A program made the translations under genes and the position numbers. This document shows positions 33,651-41,543 of a stretch of 64,000 nt of DNA, piece by piece (position 1 is the stretch's first letter; every line of letters begins with the position of its first letter). The notes beneath the pieces were generated by a model. It was not told the DNA's origin and did no database searches. It saw only the letters and a program-made list of their open reading frames with translations. Origin of the DNA: Microcaldota archaeon (GTDB lineage Archaea > Micrarchaeota > Micrarchaeia > Micrarchaeales > Micrarchaeaceae); assembly GCA_021810105.1 (NCBI GenBank), contig JAJZJM010000003.1:62001-126000 (forward strand). Reading direction: 5' to 3'.

Positions 33651-34541
33651 TCATGGTGTACTGTACCCAGATGTCCATGCACTTGTGTAGATTACGTTTG
33701 TGGCATTGCCACTGTTTCCATTGCCAGAGTAGTCATTTGCATTGCCGTTCAGCGGCCACCAACCAACAAGGTTGTTGACATTAATGGGTGCACCTCCTAT
33801 TCCCTCTTGGTAGAGAGCTTGAATATCATTTGCTGATAGTGAGGTGTTGTAGATTTGGACATTGGCCATAGTACCATCAAAATATGAGGTATCGCACTGC
33901 GGATATGCTAATGTAGCCGATCCTCCCATATTGGGTATAACACCTGTGACTCCTGTTAAATGAGATCCTGCTTGCCCATCATAATAAATTTCTACATTCC
34001 CTGTTGTACTGTTATAAGTTCCGGTTATCATCTGGTAATTATTCGTGACAATTTTCTGTGTAGTTTCTGCATAACAATCCCAGCTATCAGCGGTATACAC
34101 ACAAAAATCACCCTCTTGATTACCTGATGCATCGGCAGATAAAAAGAATTCACCTGAACAATCTGTGACTAATTCATTCCTGCTAGAAAAAGTGGCTTTA
34201 GGATCCACCCATACTGATACTGTAAGTGCACTCAAACCTGCTACTTGACCTGCAATATTTTGTAAAGTCACATAGCTGCTCTGCCCATTAAACTGTGCCA
34301 CATACTCTGGCAGCATTCCATTGCACTGCCCTGCCAAAGAGACCTGTGCAGCTGTCCTGATTACCTGACAGGATCCAGGCTGCGCCCGTGGTGCGAAGTT
34401 TGCACTGTTGAACACACCCAATGAGAACAGTGCAACTAGAACAATCGCAATTATGAGTATTGCCCAGCCGTATGTCATCAGATACTCCATTGCAGATTGG
34501 GACTTTTGACTTTTAAATTTAGAATAATCAAACTTTTTCAT
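33651..34541 (-). CDS. Class III signal (pilin-like) LamG-domain surface protein, copy B1
   Basis: Leader KFDYSKFKSQKS, then QSAMEYLMTYGWAILII, and RAQPGSCQVIRTAAQVSLAG. This is nearly identical to A1 in the first ~60 residues. The LamG centre differs (SALTVSVWVDPKATF, CSGEFFLSADASGNQ, and several extra Cys). The C-terminus matches the other copies (VGWWPLNGNANDYSGNGN, ending SGYSTP). Its promoter spacer is a near copy of that of A1. Likely processed by a prepilin peptidase and exported. Confidence 0.88.
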   Translation of the reverse strand: MKKFDYSKFKSQKSQSAMEYLMTYGWAILIIAIVLVALFSLGVFNSANFAPRAQPGSCQVIRTAAQVSLAGQCNGMLPEYVAQFNGQSSYVTLQNIAGQVAGLSALTVSVWVDPKATFSSRNELVTDCSGEFFLSADASGNQEGDFCVYTADSWDCYAETTQKIVTNNYQMITGTYNSTTGNVEIYYDGQAGSHLTGVTGVIPNMGGSATLAYPQCDTSYFDGTMANVQIYNTSLSANDIQALYQEGIGGAPINVNNLVGWWPLNGNANDYSGNGNSGNATNVIYTSAWTSGYSTP

Positions 34542-34606
34542 TCTCTCTATATAAGTAAGGTAAAAAAGTATAAAAACCTGTTAGACATGGAATTTGAAGA
34601 ATCAGA
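34542..34606. repeat. Duplicated intergenic unit between LamG pilin genes, copy B
   Basis: A near-identical copy of 16186-16252, differing by a few substitutions and a 2-nt length change, located 18.4 kb away in the same orientation. Similarity continues into the gene ends on both sides. Confidence 0.85.
34568..34576 (-). promoter_or_regulatory. TATA box of LamG pilin B1
   Basis: TTTTTATAC on the minus strand, 27-35 nt before the ATG at 34541, exactly as for copy A1. Confidence 0.55.
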
Positions 34607-35530
34607 TTAAGGCGTACTGTACCCAGATGTCCATGCACTTGTGTAGATTACATTCGTAGCGGTGCCATCATTGCCGTTGCCGCTGTAGTCATTGGCATTG
34701 CCGTTCAGCGGCCACCAACCGACAAGGTTGTTGATTTTGATTGGAGCTCCGCCTATGCCCTCCTGGTAGAGGGCTTGAACGTCGTTTGCTGAGAGAGATG
34801 TATTGTAGATTTGAATATTAGATATTTTGCCTGGAAATTCTTCAAATTGAACCATAGGATTATTGTAAAAACCAGTTCCAATATATGATAATCCTTGAGT
34901 ATTTGCATCTGGGCTGTTATAGCTTAATGTTTGAGAATTTTTATTTGAATAAAAAGAATACTCTGATCCAGTGCCACTGGGATATATAGTAACTGCTACA
35001 AAAGTCCACGCATTGGGAGAGATTTGTTCAGAACTAGAAATAGAACCAGTGTTAACATTTGGAGTCTCTGCACAAACATACATGCTGCATATTGCTAACT
35101 GCCAAGATATTCCACTAGCCCAATCGTACTGCCCGTTAGAAAATATTACTGCATCATTGTTATTTATAGTTTGATTAAGATAAATCCAAGCTGTTGCTGA
35201 AATTGGCTGTGTTGGAAAAGAGGCTGTTATAAGTATATTCGTGGTATCAGCTCCATTGAACTCTGCCACATACTCAGGCAGCATGCCATTGCACTGACCT
35301 GCCAAAGAGACCTGTGCAGCGGTCCTGATTACCTGACAGGATCCTGGCTGCGCCCTCGGCGCAAAGTTTGCACTGTTGAACACACCCAATGAGAACAGTG
35401 CAACAAGGACAATCGCAATTATGAGTATTGCCCAACCGTATGTCATCAGGTACTCCATTGCAGATTGCGCCCTCATTGACAAATTCTGCTTATAAAAACA
35501 GCTCTCTTTTGATCTGGTATGCCTTCTCAT
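34607..35530 (-). CDS. Class III signal (pilin-like) LamG-domain surface protein, copy B2
   Basis: The leader (RRHTRSKESCFYKQNLSMRA) is unlike the other three, but QSAMEYLMTYGWAILII and the ~40 residues after it match. The LamG centre is again different (VFSNGQYDWASGISWQLAIC, WTFVAVTIYPSGTGSEYSFY). The C-terminus is the shared one, ending SGYSTP. The ATG at 35530 is chosen because ATAAAAA on the plus strand at 35558-35567 puts a TATA at leaderless distance. A longer frame from 35590 would include the promoter. Confidence 0.87.
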   Translation of the reverse strand: MRRHTRSKESCFYKQNLSMRAQSAMEYLMTYGWAILIIAIVLVALFSLGVFNSANFAPRAQPGSCQVIRTAAQVSLAGQCNGMLPEYVAEFNGADTTNILITASFPTQPISATAWIYLNQTINNNDAVIFSNGQYDWASGISWQLAICSMYVCAETPNVNTGSISSSEQISPNAWTFVAVTIYPSGTGSEYSFYSNKNSQTLSYNSPDANTQGLSYIGTGFYNNPMVQFEEFPGKISNIQIYNTSLSANDVQALYQEGIGGAPIKINNLVGWWPLNGNANDYSGNGNDGTATNVIYTSAWTSGYSTP

Positions 35531-35557
35531 TCTCTCATAGTAGTTATGTTCAAAATC

Positions 35558-35567
35558 TATAAAAATT
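35558..35567 (-). promoter_or_regulatory. TATA box of LamG pilin B2
   Basis: TTTTTATAGA on the minus strand lies about 28-37 nt before ATG 35530. It differs from the repeated promoter of A1 and B1. Confidence 0.5.
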
Positions 35568-35703
35568 AATGCCGAATGTGATGCTATCAAATTTAATTAA
35601 AGATACGAAAAACAATGCAAATTCAATTCCGCATCTCTCTACAAAACAGAAAGTATTAAAAAAGAGCATATACATATACTATTGATGGCGACATGGTGAA
35701 TAT

Positions 35704-36093
35704 ATGAGCATCTTTAACAGGCTGGGAAGCGCTCTAGGCGGTTCCAAGGAACTCGACGTTGAAGAGTACATGAATTCTGCAGAGATGGAGAATGTAGATG
35801 TAATGAATGAACCTGCGGACTTTTACATAAAGCCTGTAGCATTGCACGATGAAAATGACCTCGGTCTAATAGAGGCAGAGCTTCAAAAGAAGAACATAAT
35901 ACTGCTTAATATCTCTGAGATGGCTAAGCGCCCAAACACCCTTAAGGGGATAGTGGATAAGCTAAAGGAATACATAGTAAAGACCAATGGCGACATAGCA
36001 AGGCTTGATGAAAACAAGATAATGCTGACTCCTACAAAGGTAAAGATAATAAAGAGTAGGAAGCCAACAGCGCCTTCAGGATCAAAAGCATAA
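35704..36093 (+). CDS. sepF: Cell division protein SepF
   Basis: The archaeal FtsZ membrane anchor, 129 residues. The first residues (MSIFNRLGSALG) form an amphipathic membrane-targeting helix, followed by an acidic linker. The SepF core fold includes FYIKPVALHDENDLGLIEAE, IILLNISEMAKRPNTLKGIV and GDIARLDENKIMLTP. A Lys-rich tail follows. GGTGA precedes the ATG. It is monocistronic, beside the LamG pilins. With four FtsZ paralogs in the same window it may serve several ring systems. Confidence 0.93.
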   Translation: MSIFNRLGSALGGSKELDVEEYMNSAEMENVDVMNEPADFYIKPVALHDENDLGLIEAELQKKNIILLNISEMAKRPNTLKGIVDKLKEYIVKTNGDIARLDENKIMLTPTKVKIIKSRKPTAPSGSKA

Positions 36094-36144
36094 ATCCACG
36101 ATCTGTAGCATTTGTGATTATTGTATAGCTTATGCTCAGGAGCT

Positions 36145-36840
36145 TCAATGCCTGGCTCTTCTATCAGAAATTGCTATAGATATAGCTGCCAGCTCTTTTT
36201 TTGTAGGGCAAGCCCTTTTTATGATATGCCTAAATGCCATTTCAACCTCTTTTTTCTTCCTTATATCCTTCCTGCCCGATATAAACCTTCCGAATAGCTT
36301 GATTACTTGTTCTACGTTTTCATTATCTGCACTTCTTTTTTGATATTTTTTATTCATGCCTAGCTTATTCGTGAATTCGTAAAGCAGTATGGCAAGCGCA
36401 TGGGAGATATTCAATGAAGAGTATTCTCCAGGAGTTTCTATACTTATCACAGCATCGCATTTCTTTATCTCTTCCTTGGAGAGGCCAGTATCGTCTCTTC
36501 CTATAAGAAGGGATGCTGCTCCAGCCTTGTTTTTCTTAAGCATTTTTATTGTTTCTTCTACTGTGAAAAGATTGTGGAATGCTGCTCCCGTCTTCTCAGG
36601 CATCGCTGTGGTTCCTACAATAAAAGTCCCTGCAGTCGCTTTGGAAAGGCTATCCATAATTTTTGCATTGGAGAGTAGGTCTGCAGCGTGTTTAGAGTAT
36701 TTTAATGCGTCTTTCCCACCAACGTCGCACCTTGGTTTTATAATTATCAGCTTGTCTACTCCGAAATTCTTGGATATTCTTGCAATATACCCTAGGTTTA
36801 TCTGGTAAAGCGGTTCTACTATCACTATGCGAAGCTCCAC
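36145..36840 (-). CDS. SpoU/TrmJ-type RNA 2'-O-methyltransferase
   Basis: A SPOUT-fold methyltransferase. The N-terminal part VIVEPLYQINLGYIARISKN carries the typical N-x-G substrate region. The knot has SLLIGRDDTGLSKEEIKKCD and IETPGEYSSLNISHALAILL, the AdoMet-binding motifs. The C-terminal extension is helical. It resembles TrmJ (tRNA position 32); rRNA substrates cannot be excluded. The GTG start at 36840 has GG 9 nt upstream. Last gene of the aIF5A operon. Confidence 0.9.
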   Translation of the reverse strand: MELRIVIVEPLYQINLGYIARISKNFGVDKLIIIKPRCDVGGKDALKYSKHAADLLSNAKIMDSLSKATAGTFIVGTTAMPEKTGAAFHNLFTVEETIKMLKKNKAGAASLLIGRDDTGLSKEEIKKCDAVISIETPGEYSSLNISHALAILLYEFTNKLGMNKKYQKRSADNENVEQVIKLFGRFISGRKDIRKKKEVEMAFRHIIKRACPTKKELAAISIAISDRRARH

Positions 36841-36848
36841 CTACCCAC

Positions 36849-37529
36849 CTATATCGCAAATATCAGAAGAAAGCCAAGCGCATTTACCAGCATATGTGCC
36901 AGTATCGATGGATACAGAGACGAATATCTCTTCCTTATGTATCCTGCTATTATCCCGAATGCAAATGCGGCTATGAACTCAGAGATGGATGCATAAGAAA
37001 GATAATGCAGGAGTCCGAAGATTATAGCGCTTGCTATTATCCCTATTCTCGGTACCAGGAAGCCCCTGAAGAGTATCTCTTCATTAATCGGGGCTATTAT
37101 TGTAGAGAAAACTATGAAGTACAAAGGCAGCCCGCTGAAAATCTGCTGAACATTAGTGGGTAGCTGGATTCCTGTAGCGCTTTCAAAAAGGCTAAGCCCT
37201 ATCTCAAGCAGGAATATCAGGGCAAACGCAGAGATTCCGAGCGCTATAGCCTTTTTCCAGGTTATCTTCTTCCACAAACCCAGCCCTCCTGTTATCTGCT
37301 TAAGATTATTTCCTCTGAACGTCATCCATGCTATAGCAAGCATGGAAAATGCAAAAGACTGCGCTATAGAAGCAACAACTATGAAATATGTTTGGCCTAT
37401 TTTACCAGCCGAATAGTACCATGTTGAAATACCTATTATGGCTACAAGGATCAAAAATGCAGAATATATTGCGTATCTTACCGCTTTTCTTTCAGGCACT
37501 GGTTTCTTACTCTTGCGCCTCTTAGCCAA
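36849..37529 (-). CDS. CPBP-family intramembrane metalloprotease
   Basis: A multi-pass membrane protein (226 residues) with the CAAX-protease-related motifs INEEILFRGFLVPRIG (EExxxR), FGLLHYLSY (third ligand His) and SILAHMLVNALG (His). A basic N-terminus (KRRKSKKPVPERKAVRY) precedes the first of about six hydrophobic segments. The TTG start at 37529 has GG 9 nt upstream. It sits inside a translation operon between S27ae and TrmJ. The role is unknown; related proteins cleave prenylated or transmembrane substrates. Confidence 0.9.
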   Translation of the reverse strand: MAKRRKSKKPVPERKAVRYAIYSAFLILVAIIGISTWYYSAGKIGQTYFIVVASIAQSFAFSMLAIAWMTFRGNNLKQITGGLGLWKKITWKKAIALGISAFALIFLLEIGLSLFESATGIQLPTNVQQIFSGLPLYFIVFSTIIAPINEEILFRGFLVPRIGIIASAIIFGLLHYLSYASISEFIAAFAFGIIAGYIRKRYSSLYPSILAHMLVNALGFLLIFAI

Positions 37530-37532
37530 AAA

Positions 37533-37679
37533 TCACACCTTCTCTTCGTGCCCCTTGAATTCTGTATAACTGCATCTGCCGCAAGAAACCCTGTTTTTAT
37601 GATCTGCAAGCTTGCAGCCGCACTTTGGGCATTGCCTTCCTGGTTTATACTCCTTCCTTGCAGGTTTTTTATCAGCCAT
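37533..37679 (-). CDS. rps27ae: 30S ribosomal protein S27ae
   Basis: A 48-residue zinc-ribbon protein with CPKCGCKL and CGRCSYTEF, the four-Cys signature of archaeal S27ae (eS31). The ATG at 37679 yields the standard N-terminus ([10 protein letters not shown]). The longer frame would overlap S24e. It follows S24e by 4 nt, a conserved archaeal pairing. Confidence 0.94.
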   Translation of the reverse strand: MADKKPARKEYKPGRQCPKCGCKLADHKNRVSCGRCSYTEFKGHEEKV

Positions 37680-37683
37680 AAAT

Positions 37684-38010
37684 TCACTTCTTCTCAGATG
37701 CAGCCTCTTCAGGTTTTGCAGCTCCGCTTCCATCCTTATTCTTCTTTGAAAGCCTATCGATCAGGTATTTCGGTTCTGTTTTACCCATCTCCTCCTTTGA
37801 CTTGTAAGAATGCGCAGTCCCTCTGCTCCTTCGCATGCCGAACTCCTGATGTATGGTGCTTATTACTGTGCAGTCCGGGTTCAGGTTTAGCTTCTTGCAG
37901 AGTTCAATCTTTATCTCCTCTCTGCTTTCTGTGCTTGCTTCCTGCACAACTGCAAATTCTATCTCCCTTCTATTAAGGGTCTTGTTTTCCTCATCCGATA
38001 ATATGCTCAT
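37684..38010 (-). CDS. rps24e: 30S ribosomal protein S24e
   Basis: The 108-residue protein matches S24e: [39 protein letters not shown] and a [20 protein letters not shown] segment. The C-terminal tail is Lys/Glu/Ala-rich. The ATG at 38010 is preferred over TTG 38016. It lies between aIF5A and S27ae in one operon. Confidence 0.95.
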   Translation of the reverse strand: MSILSDEENKTLNRREIEFAVVQEASTESREEIKIELCKKLNLNPDCTVISTIHQEFGMRRSRGTAHSYKSKEEMGKTEPKYLIDRLSKKNKDGSGAAKPEEAASEKK

Positions 38011-38020
38011 GTCCAAGTAA

Positions 38021-38425
38021 TCACTCGTTTGTAAGAGTCCTAGAGAAGGCCTTCCTTCCCATTGCCTCTATAACCTCTACTTCTATGCCTGGTTTAAGCT
38101 TGCCTTTAGATTCCTCTGTCAATGGCAGGTCGTATACTTCATATGTCTGTGAATCCATTAGCTGCACAGAGGCCTCTCCTACAGATACAACCTGGGCCTT
38201 CTTCTTGGTCACAACTGGCGCCTCTATGGTTCCGCTGCTCGGCTTTAGCAGTGTCTTCTTCTGGCCTTCAAACATTCCCATAGCCGTGACTCTCATCTTT
38301 GCAGATCCATGCTTTCCAGGAGAGCTTGTTTCTATATCAACAACCTTGCATGGCACTCCGTCTATTATTATATATCTGCCTACTTTTACTTCCTTCATTG
38401 AAATAATCGCTATCTCGTCGCTCAT
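38021..38425 (-). CDS. eif5a: Translation factor aIF5A
   Basis: A 134-residue two-domain protein that relieves ribosome stalling. The loop TSSPGKHGSAKMRVT carries the Lys that deoxyhypusine synthase (2380-3327) modifies. The C-terminal OB fold is complete. AAGGCGAG precedes the ATG. It leads the operon aIF5A-S24e-S27ae-CPBP-TrmJ, with TTTATAAAG near 38475-38483 as the likely TATA. Confidence 0.96.
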   Translation of the reverse strand: MSDEIAIISMKEVKVGRYIIIDGVPCKVVDIETSSPGKHGSAKMRVTAMGMFEGQKKTLLKPSSGTIEAPVVTKKKAQVVSVGEASVQLMDSQTYEVYDLPLTEESKGKLKPGIEVEVIEAMGRKAFSRTLTNE

Positions 38426-38518
38426 TGTAACTCGCCTTTATATGCTTATGAAGATATTTTAGTTAGGCTGCAAAGAATTTATAAAGGCTATTGCTATATT
38501 CAGAATCTCTAGATGCCT

Positions 38519-39529
38519 TCATATTATGTCAAGATTGAATTCTGCGCTTCTTGCAGTCTCGTTCTTTATCCCGACTCCGAATCTTGGAGTTACACCAGTC
38601 ACTATTGACATCACTCTTATGCTGTCATTCAACTCCGGCACCAACCTTGCTCCGAAAATTACGTTCGCCTTTGCATCCAGCCCTTCAGTTACTCCCGCGC
38701 CGATCTCTGTTGCCTCCTGTATGGTCAGAGAGGTCCCTCCAGTTACATGTACAAGCGCGCTTTTGCCTCCAGCCATATCTACGTTCAGCATTGGATGGTT
38801 TAGAGTGGATCTTACCGCAGCTTCTACCTTGTCATGCCCGCTTCCAGAGCCAATGTTTATGACAGCAGTTCCTGCGTCATGCATTACCGCCCTAACATCT
38901 GCAAAGTCCAGGTTTATCAGGCTTGGAAGCATTAGTGTATCTGCTATTCCTTTAACTGCATTGCAAGCTACAGAGTCTATAAGTTCGAATGCCTTGTCCA
39001 TTGGAAGATTTGGCGCATAGCTAAGCAGTCTGTCATTCTCTATGACTACTGTAGTATCTGCATACTTTCCAAGCTGCTGCAATGACCAGTCTGCCTTATT
39101 CTTTCTGTTCCTTTCAACTGCAAACGGATATGTTACAAAAGCAACTACAAGCGCGCCCATTTCCCTGGCTAGTTTAGCTACTACAGGAGCGGCTCCGCCT
39201 CCAGTGCCTCCTCCCATTCCTGCAGCAATGAAGACCATATCGCTGCCCTCTATCGACCTGGCTATATCGTCCTTGCTTGCCTCTGCGCACTTCTCAGCAA
39301 CTTCAGGGAATCCTCCGGCTCCGAGCCCATGGGTTATCTCCTTTCCTATAAGCAGTTTTTTGTTGGCATTGACTATGTTGAGGTGCTTCGCATCAGTATT
39401 TATTACAACTGTCGAAGCGCTCCGCATGCCTTGGTTGTAAAGTCTGTTTACCAGGTTAGAGCCTTGTCCGCCGACTCCTACAACCGCAAGCTTTGCTAGG
39501 TATTCCTCGTCAAGATTCCCTGCCAACAT
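38519..39529 (-). CDS. ftsZ: Cell division GTPase FtsZ, FtsZ2-type (tandem copy 2)
   Basis: GVGGQGSN, the signature GGGTGGGA (canonical Thr at the sixth position replaced by Gly), VTYPFAVERNRKNKADWSLQ and T7 loop NLDFADVRAVM identify an FtsZ. The catalytic T7 Asp residues are kept, so GTP hydrolysis is plausible. The tail ends ARSAEFNLDII. The ATG at 39529 has AAGGTG with GG 9 nt upstream. It lies 22 nt after the stop of the previous ftsZ, so the two are cotranscribed. Confidence 0.95.
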   Translation of the reverse strand: MLAGNLDEEYLAKLAVVGVGGQGSNLVNRLYNQGMRSASTVVINTDAKHLNIVNANKKLLIGKEITHGLGAGGFPEVAEKCAEASKDDIARSIEGSDMVFIAAGMGGGTGGGAAPVVAKLAREMGALVVAFVTYPFAVERNRKNKADWSLQQLGKYADTTVVIENDRLLSYAPNLPMDKAFELIDSVACNAVKGIADTLMLPSLINLDFADVRAVMHDAGTAVINIGSGSGHDKVEAAVRSTLNHPMLNVDMAGGKSALVHVTGGTSLTIQEATEIGAGVTEGLDAKANVIFGARLVPELNDSIRVMSIVTGVTPRFGVGIKNETARSAEFNLDII

Positions 39530-39551
39530 CAAACCACCTTAATATTAAAGG

Positions 39552-40625
39552 TTAACCTATGGTTTCAAGGTCAGAATAGGCCGTGGCCTTCTTCTGTTCA
39601 AGTCTGCCTACCACGCTTGAGCCCTTCACTCCTGTCACTATGGCGACTATCTCGAGCTTGTCCTCGTAACCAGGTATTATCCTAGCGCCCCACTTCACAT
39701 TCGCGGTCTGCGCCATTCTCTCTGTAATTATTGTACCTGCATTTACAGCATCTCCTATTGAGAGAGAAGCCCCTCCGGATATGTGCACAAGTGCTCCAGA
39801 TGCGCCTTCAAAATCTACATCAAGAAGCTTGTTCTTCAAGACTCCTTCTGCTGCTGCCTCTACCTTGTTTGCGCCATTTCCAGTTCCAACTGCTATGAAT
39901 CCTACTCCTCCGCCAACCATTATGGATTTTACATCAGCAAAGTCTATGTTTATCATGCTTGGCTGTGTTATTGTCCATACAAGTCCGCCTATTGCCTTTG
40001 CAAGAACAGAGTCTGCAAGTGCAAAAGCTTCGTTCATTGGAAGGTTTGGTACTAGCTTCACCAGCTGGTTGTTATCAAGTATTATTACACTGTCGCAGTA
40101 GTCTCTTAGTCTCTGTATTGCATCTTCAGCCTTTGCCATTCTGACTCTCTCAAGTTGGAATGGATATGTAACCATCGCAATTACTATCGCGCCCTGCTCC
40201 TTGGCAACCTGCGCAGCAACGTGTATTGCTCCGCCTCCAGTGCCTCCTCCCATTCCTGCAGCAAGGAAGACCAGCTGTGCGCCATTGAACGCCTCTTCTA
40301 TCATGTGCCTGTCTACTTCTGCAGCTTTAGCGCCCACTGATGCATCTCCTCCAGCACCAAGACCTCTTGTAAGTGCCCTTCCTATAAGCAGTTTCTTTAT
40401 CCTGTCATCTATAATCTTAAAGTGCTGGCCGTCTGTGTTTACAGCAACGAATTCGGTCCCCTTCACTCCTGCCTTCAGCAATCTATTCACAATATTGCAT
40501 CCAGCCCCTCCTAAACCGCAGGTTACAATCTTTATTTCCGAAGAACTAAAACTGTCTGCTGCGTTCTGTCCGTTTCCACTGCTCTCTCTTGGTTGCCCCA
40601 ATAGGTCGCTTACAAGGTCGTTCAT
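39552..40625 (-). CDS. ftsZ: Cell division GTPase FtsZ, FtsZ2-type (tandem copy 1)
   Basis: 357 residues with GLGGAGCN, GGGTGGGA (also with Gly for Thr), VTYPFQLERVRMAKAEDAIQ and NIDFADVKSIM. A polar N-terminal extension of ~30 residues precedes the GTPase fold. The C-terminus ends KKATAYSDLETIG. It is promoter-proximal in the tandem pair. A TATA-like element at 40654-40664 implies a leaderless start at 40625. Confidence 0.95.
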   Translation of the reverse strand: MNDLVSDLLGQPRESSGNGQNAADSFSSSEIKIVTCGLGGAGCNIVNRLLKAGVKGTEFVAVNTDGQHFKIIDDRIKKLLIGRALTRGLGAGGDASVGAKAAEVDRHMIEEAFNGAQLVFLAAGMGGGTGGGAIHVAAQVAKEQGAIVIAMVTYPFQLERVRMAKAEDAIQRLRDYCDSVIILDNNQLVKLVPNLPMNEAFALADSVLAKAIGGLVWTITQPSMINIDFADVKSIMVGGGVGFIAVGTGNGANKVEAAAEGVLKNKLLDVDFEGASGALVHISGGASLSIGDAVNAGTIITERMAQTANVKWGARIIPGYEDKLEIVAIVTGVKGSSVVGRLEQKKATAYSDLETIG

Positions 40626-40653
40626 CTTATCGCCAGAATACCTTCTCTAATAA

Positions 40654-40664
40654 GCTTTAAAAGC
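40654..40664 (-). promoter_or_regulatory. TATA-like element of the tandem ftsZ pair
   Basis: GCTTTTAAAGC on the minus strand, about 29-39 nt before the ATG at 40625. The remaining ~150 nt upstream are AT-rich without a recognisable gene. Confidence 0.4.
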
Positions 40665-40809
40665 CTTATGCTTTTTGCTTTGATAGTAGTAGTTTGGGAC
40701 AAATGCCTCTCAGCAATCAGGGACATTTATTTATTTAAGTATAATTATTTTACTTTAGTATAAAAAAGTTACACAACTAAACAAAAGTATTATAAAATAA
40801 CCCGAAGTT

Positions 40810-41457
40810 TTACGACGCGGCCGTGTAATTGTATAGTATGCCACCGGTCGCATTCATTACGAGCAGCTGAGACGTATCTGCGCCCGTAGCAGTATAATTT
40901 ATCAGCCAAACATTTTTGAAAGTCTCATTTGTAAATGGTATGTCAGCAAGAATGGAGTGATGCACCGCATACACTTTAACATTCTGGTATCCGTATTCCT
41001 CAACATATCTCAATATCGATGGGAAGGAGGCGTTGTATGATTTTGCTATGGCAATCTCCGGAGAGGTTATCAGATATGTATAATAGGGGAGTTTTGTCTG
41101 TGACAATCCGTATATTATGCAGTCTTTTGTATACAGGTTGGCTATTGTCGGAACAAAATTAAATGCAGGATATGTGTACTCCTCAAGGTATACTGTCGGG
41201 CAAGGGCTTGTTGCATTATATACCAAACTTACAAATATGTTCCAGCTGGATGAAGAGGAATTCTCCTTGCTTGTATTTATTATTGTTACCGTAGAGTTGG
41301 GGTAGGAAAGTTGAAGGTCGTTAAGAACAGCCTGCCCTGCCTGCTCTGCTGTAAGAGAGCCTGGTTTCCCTATCGTGTATTTGTAGATAATTATTGCAGA
41401 GCTGAATATCACTATCAAAATCAGGGCCGCCAACGCTACCCGTCCAAACAGTTCCAT
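40810..41457 (-). CDS. Single-pass surface protein of unknown function
   Basis: I do not recognise the family. The 215-residue product begins MELFGRVALAALILIVIFSS, an N-terminal membrane anchor, and the rest is extracellular. The ectodomain is rich in Asn, Thr, Ser and Tyr with about ten N-x-S/T sequons, and has a Cys pair (SPCPTVY ... KDCIIYG). The ATG at 41457 is chosen because TTATAAAT (41487-41494) lies at leaderless distance; a longer frame from 41514 would cover the promoter. Confidence 0.72.
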   Translation of the reverse strand: MELFGRVALAALILIVIFSSAIIIYKYTIGKPGSLTAEQAGQAVLNDLQLSYPNSTVTIINTSKENSSSSSWNIFVSLVYNATSPCPTVYLEEYTYPAFNFVPTIANLYTKDCIIYGLSQTKLPYYTYLITSPEIAIAKSYNASFPSILRYVEEYGYQNVKVYAVHHSILADIPFTNETFKNVWLINYTATGADTSQLLVMNATGGILYNYTAAS

Positions 41458-41486
41458 AATACCATCAGAGTAATCCCAATGCAATC

Positions 41487-41494
41487 TTATAAAT
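41487..41494 (-). promoter_or_regulatory. TATA box of the surface protein gene
   Basis: ATTTATAA on the minus strand, 30-37 nt before ATG 41457. Confidence 0.45.
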
Positions 41495-41543
41495 CTAACT
41501 GGTAATCTGTGCACGGCAGGTTCTTCCTATGCTTTTTCTGCAG

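Noticed and set aside
15277-35530. LamG pilin clusters as insertion sequences
   Set aside because: No transposase, terminal inverted repeats or target-site duplications. Similarity is confined to the genes and their spacer.
40626-40809. AT-rich gap as a replication origin
   Set aside because: No inverted or direct origin-recognition repeats and no Cdc6/Orc1 gene nearby. It is adequately explained as promoter and 3'-end sequence.
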